Shown here: positions 4,858 through 7,225 of the stretch, one piece after another
How positions within the stretch are numbered: the first letter of the stretch is position 1
Layout of the letters: each line of letters begins with the position of its first letter
Assembly: GCA_009702305.1 (NCBI GenBank)
Contig: WLIH01000130.1
Location: forward strand, 1-7,225
Source: Actinomycetota bacterium
GTDB lineage: Bacteria > Actinomycetota > Actinomycetes > Propionibacteriales > Nocardioidaceae
Direction of reading: 5' to 3'
DNA: 7,225 nucleotides
Translations under genes and position numbers: made by a program
Notes under the pieces: model-generated
What the model was told of the DNA's origin: nothing
Seen by the model: only the letters and a program-made list of their open reading frames with translations
The model's database searches: none

Positions 4858-5718
4858 TCAGAACGCGTGCGCCATCAGCTCGCCGAAGAGCTCCTGCTCG
4901 TCGACCTCGAGACCTCGGGCTCGGAACCACGTGCACATGTTGGTGCAGTCACGCATCAGGTAGTCCATGCCGTTGGCGTTGCCGACCAGGTCGACGATCT
5001 GGGGCAGGTCGATGATCACCAGTCGCTCGCCGGCGGCCAGGGTGTTGTAGGGCGACAGGTCGCCGTGCACGATCCCGGCCTGGACGAGGGTGGCCATCGC
5101 ATCGCGCAGCTGGTCGTAGTACGACGCGAGCAGGTCCGGCTCGGGCCGGGTCTGAGCGAGCCGGGGAGCGGTCTCGCCGTCGTGGGTGATCCACTCCATC
5201 AGGATCTCGGTCCCGTCGATCTGCACCGGGTAGGGGACCGGCAGTCCGAGCTCGTGGCAGCGCTTGAGGGCGTCCCACTCCGAGATCGCCCACTCGCCGG
5301 CGGCGACGATCTTGCCCCACGTGCTGCCCTTCTTCAGGGCCCGCTCGTCGCGCGAGCGCTTCATGCTGCGGCCCTCGGTGTACGACGCGGCGCGGTGGAA
5401 GGTGCGGTGCTCGGTGCTGCGGTAGCGCTTCGCGACCATCACCACCGACTCGCCGACGGCGTCCGAGCCGGGCACGGCGCGCTCGAGGAGGAACGCGTCC
5501 GCCTCCTTGCCGGTCTTGAGGATGCCGAGGTCGGTGTCGACGGCGCCCTGGGAGGTCACGACCCAGTCGGGCCGGGGCTCGGGGCCGCGTGAGAGCGGCT
5601 CGACGCTGAGCCAGGTCGACCAGCGCTGGCCGTCGTCGAGGTCGTCGAGCGCCTCGAAGCTGAAGACGAAGGTCGGATCGAGGTCGAGCGGGGTGTTACG
5701 AGAGATGTCCTGCGACAT
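4858..5718 (-). CDS. RIO-type serine/threonine protein kinase
   Basis: This 286-residue atypical protein kinase is of the RIO family. The glycine-loop equivalent LKTGKEADAFLL is at 67-78, the ATP-binding Lys is Lys97 (VAKRYR), and a probable helix-C Glu is Glu147 (ISEWDAL). The catalytic loop HGDLSPYN is at 218-225 with catalytic Asp220 and Asn225. The metal-binding IIDLPQ, the RIO replacement for DFG, is at 235-240 with Asp237. All catalytic residues are present. Archaeal and eukaryotic RIO proteins act in small-subunit ribosome maturation; the bacterial role is largely unknown, so the substrate is left open. There is no membrane segment. The ATG at 5718 has only a weakly placed GGAG 11 bases upstream. 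A 29-codon ORF with a strong ribosome site ends inside the kinase gene, so translation may be coupled. Confidence 0.88.
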   Translation of the reverse strand: MSQDISRNTPLDLDPTFVFSFEALDDLDDGQRWSTWLSVEPLSRGPEPRPDWVVTSQGAVDTDLGILKTGKEADAFLLERAVPGSDAVGESVVMVAKRYRSTEHRTFHRAASYTEGRSMKRSRDERALKKGSTWGKIVAAGEWAISEWDALKRCHELGLPVPYPVQIDGTEILMEWITHDGETAPRLAQTRPEPDLLASYYDQLRDAMATLVQAGIVHGDLSPYNTLAAGERLVIIDLPQIVDLVGNANGMDYLMRDCTNMCTWFRARGLEVDEQELFGELMAHAF

Positions 5719-5785
5719 GGGTGAGAGTGCTCCATCGAAAGGTGAGGTGGTGGTCTGCGGACAGGCCAGCGACAGTCATGGACAT
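5696..5785 (-). CDS. Small upstream ORF (29 residues) overlapping the RIO kinase start
   Basis: On the minus strand GAGAGGAG (5792-5799) stands six bases before an ATG at 5785, the best ribosome-binding site in this part of the window. The frame runs 29 codons to TAA at 5696-5698, beginning MSMTVAGLSADHH and ending THVAGHLS. It overlaps the first 23 bases of the RIO kinase gene in another frame. The peptide has no recognisable domain, signal or Cys residues. Possible roles are a leader peptide, translational coupling or a small protein; I do not recognise a family. An alternative ATG two codons in is less well spaced. The ORF starts 32 bases beyond the transporter's terminal hairpin, and no clear promoter is visible in between. 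Confidence 0.45.
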   Translation of the reverse strand: MSMTVAGLSADHHLTFRWSTLTHVAGHLS

Positions 5786-5816
5786 GTCACGCTCCTCTCG
5801 ACGGTGGGCACGTGAA

Positions 5817-5860
5817 CGGCGCCCGGCTCCGACCATGGTGGGGGTCGGAGCCGGGCGCCG
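5817..5860. terminator. 18-bp perfect hairpin after the thiosulfate transporter gene
   Basis: Arms 5817-5834 and 5843-5860 (CGGCGCCCGGCTCCGACC and its exact complement) enclose an 8-base loop. On the minus strand the hairpin begins 14 bases after the transporter stop codon, as expected for its terminator. On the plus strand it is followed by TTTT at 5868-5871, so it could also stop antisense transcription. Confidence 0.75.
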
Positions 5861-5874
5861 CAAGCGGTTTTCGC

Positions 5875-7143
5875 TCAGCAGACCGAGTCGGTCGGTCTCG
5901 GGTTGGTCAGCCCGAACGCCGGGCGCAGCGCCAGCCCGGCGAAGGTCCCGACGATCGCCATCACGCCCCACAGCCAGCCGTGCAGGCTGAAGGATGCGAT
6001 GCCGCCGAAGTACGCCCCGATGTTGCAGCCGAACGCGATCCGGGCGCCGTAGCCCATCAGGATCCCGCCGATGGCCGCACCGAGCGCGAGGCGGCCGGGG
6101 ATCTTGCGGTGCGCGATCCACGACCCTGCCGCCGCCGAGGCGATCAGCGCGCCGAGGATGATGCCGAGGTCCATCACCGAGGTCTTCTCGGCGAGCACCC
6201 CGGCGTTGTACTTCGCCGCGTTGGCCGGATCGGACCAGAAGGTCCACGACGTGACGTCGACGCCGACAAGGTCGAGCAGCTTCGAGCCCCACAACGAGAA
6301 GGCGAAGGTGACGCCCCACGCGCCCCCGGAGACCAGCAGGGTCAGGGCGTTGAGGCCGGCGAGGAGGAGGGCGCCGACCCACAGCGGCCACGAGCCGCGC
6401 ACCACCCGGGCGGCGCCGCGCACGACGGGCGCGCTCTCCACTGGCGGCACGCTGCCGCGGCGCGCGATGAGGTACGTCGCCGCGACCACGGCGCCCATCA
6501 CCGCGAGGGAGATCGCCCAGGCTCCGAGGTAGCCGGCCGGGGTGTCGGCCAGCGACACCGGCGCGTGCGCCGGCAGGTCGTTGGTCCACCACGGGAAGTG
6601 GTAGGCGCCGACGGTCGACCCGACGATGAAGCCGGCGAGCGTGATCAGGATCGCCGACTGACCGGATCCGATCGCGAAGAGCGTGCCGGACGCACACGAT
6701 CCGCCGAGCTGCATCCCGACCCCGAAGAGGAAGGAGCCGACGAAGAGCCCGAAACCGATCGGCGCCAGCGTCGGGGCCGGCACGGCGTCGCCGAAGGCCA
6801 GGCCGTTGGCCAGGATCGGCGCGAAGAGCGTGCACGCGACCGCGAGCATCAGCATGTGGGCGCGCAGTGCGTGCCCCTGGCGCACGGCGACCAGCTGGCG
6901 CCACGCCGAGGTGAACCCGAAGCGGGAGTGGAAGAGCACGAATCCCAGGGCCACCCCGATGGCGAAGAGGATCGCGGGTGTCTGGCCGGAGCGCTGGTGG
7001 ATGACGGCGCCGAGAGCGGCGGCGCCGAGCACACCGGCGATGACGATGCCGGCCTGCGGGGGCGCGCTCTGCTCGGCCGGCACCGATGCCGACGCATCGG
7101 CCCGTCGTTGGGTCGGGTGGGGGGAGCGTTGAAGGATGGACAT
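5875..7143 (-). CDS. YeeE/YedE-family (TsuA-type) thiosulfate/sulfur transporter
   Basis: This 422-residue polytopic membrane protein has roughly ten hydrophobic segments between residues 32 and 407, after a hydrophilic N-terminus of about 30 residues. Both halves of the internal pseudo-repeat carry the family Cys signature: QLGGSCASGTLFAIGSG at 145-161 (Cys150) and ARIAFGCNIGAYFGG at 367-381 (Cys373), followed by SLHGWLWG. In characterised TsuA such conserved Cys residues relay thiosulfate through the pore by S-S-H contacts. Thiosulfate uptake is therefore the best inference, although some relatives carry other sulfur compounds. Cys104 and a C-terminal Cys422 are extra. The start at 7143 has AGAAAGAAGG (7149-7158) five bases upstream. 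The stop codon of the preceding gene overlaps that ribosome site, which indicates an operon. No TusA-like partner (TsuB/YeeD) follows within the window. Confidence 0.88.
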   Translation of the reverse strand: MSILQRSPHPTQRRADASASVPAEQSAPPQAGIVIAGVLGAAALGAVIHQRSGQTPAILFAIGVALGFVLFHSRFGFTSAWRQLVAVRQGHALRAHMLMLAVACTLFAPILANGLAFGDAVPAPTLAPIGFGLFVGSFLFGVGMQLGGSCASGTLFAIGSGQSAILITLAGFIVGSTVGAYHFPWWTNDLPAHAPVSLADTPAGYLGAWAISLAVMGAVVAATYLIARRGSVPPVESAPVVRGAARVVRGSWPLWVGALLLAGLNALTLLVSGGAWGVTFAFSLWGSKLLDLVGVDVTSWTFWSDPANAAKYNAGVLAEKTSVMDLGIILGALIASAAAGSWIAHRKIPGRLALGAAIGGILMGYGARIAFGCNIGAYFGGIASFSLHGWLWGVMAIVGTFAGLALRPAFGLTNPRPTDSVC

Positions 7144-7148
7144 GCGTG

Positions 7149-7158
7149 CCTTCTTTCT
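7149..7158 (-). promoter_or_regulatory. Shine-Dalgarno of the transporter gene
   Basis: AGAAAGAAGG on the minus strand lies five bases before the ATG at 7143 and overlaps the TAG stop of the upstream gene (7157-7159). This layout favours translational coupling and supports the chosen start. Confidence 0.7.
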
Positions 7159-7225
7159 AACGGTTCGAGCTGGCCCGAGCCAGCCCGACGGGGGTGACGG
7201 TGCCGCCGGGGAACCACGCGACCTC
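7157..7225 (-). CDS. C-terminal end of an unidentified gene upstream of the transporter (partial)
   Basis: On the minus strand the frame is open from the window edge to TAG at 7157-7159, giving 22 residues that begin EVAWFPGG and end ASSNR. The stop is 13 bases from the transporter ATG and overlaps its ribosome site, a typical operon junction. I do not recognise the protein. A sulfur-related enzyme would fit the context, but the visible residues do not show one. Confidence 0.5.
   Translation of the reverse strand, partial: EVAWFPGGTVTPVGLARASSNR

Noticed and set aside
3917..5592. Long plus-strand frames across 3917-4963 and 4798-5592
   Set aside because: They are antisense to the LOG and RIO kinase genes, whose motifs and catalytic residues are clear; the long open frames result from high GC.
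5809..5814. CACGTG palindrome before the small ORF
   Set aside because: A six-base palindrome is expected by chance in such GC-rich DNA, and nothing links it to a known actinobacterial regulator here.
5696..6904. 402-codon minus-strand frame and the 461-codon plus-strand frame 5812-7197
   Set aside because: Both are shadows of the TsuA-type gene, very Arg/Gly-rich and without a domain. Only the last 29 codons of the minus frame, which have their own ribosome site, were kept as a separate small ORF.
1..7225. tRNA/rRNA genes, CRISPR arrays, riboswitches
   Set aside because: No cloverleaf-like sequence, no short regularly spaced repeats and no recognisable riboswitch core were seen on reading either strand. 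Folding or covariance searches could not be run.

Overview
The window is high-GC DNA with actinobacterial character. This rests on strong G/C preference at third codon positions, TANNNT -10 boxes sitting exactly where leaderless start codons would need them, an MmyB-type XRE regulator, and an MgtA-type mannosyltransferase. A Nocardioides-like or related actinomycete is my best guess, but nothing here proves a genus.

Left part (1-2549): the window opens inside the 3' end of rlmN (23S rRNA/tRNA adenine-C2 methyltransferase), which ends at 120. The same rlmN 3' end occurs again at 2383-2549. Bases 1-98 and 2430-2527 are identical; after that the two copies differ at nearly every synonymous position but encode the same last residues. 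Between the copies lies a segment of about 2.3 kb with visibly lower GC and relaxed codon use. It carries an XRE/MmyB regulator (minus strand), a divergent classical short-chain dehydrogenase (plus strand), and a 5' fragment that looks like a deazaflavin-dependent nitroreductase gene, cut off just before the second rlmN copy. I read this as horizontally acquired DNA inserted at the 3' end of rlmN, with the first copy fused to a recoded tail and the second a leftover of the native gene end. No integrase or transposase is visible.

Middle and right part (2550-7225): this looks like ordinary chromosome. A large inverted repeat follows the native rlmN end. Then come a GT4 mannosyltransferase gene (plus strand) and, converging on it with one base between the stop codons, a LOG-family Rossmann protein gene (minus). 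Further right, all on the minus strand, are a RIO-type protein kinase, a 29-codon upstream ORF with a strong Shine-Dalgarno that overlaps the kinase start, a YeeE/YedE (TsuA-type) thiosulfate transporter, and the last 22 codons of an unidentified gene. Perfect 13-bp and 18-bp hairpins separate kinase from LOG gene and transporter from kinase, so these are probably separate transcription units even though they share a strand. The transporter and the partial gene upstream of it look like one operon.

The genes do not form one pathway. Within the insert, the regulator and the dehydrogenase (plus the broken nitroreductase) form a plausible self-contained redox cassette with a shared divergent control region. 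The most interesting points are the rlmN duplication with its recoded tail and the small ORF ahead of the RIO kinase.
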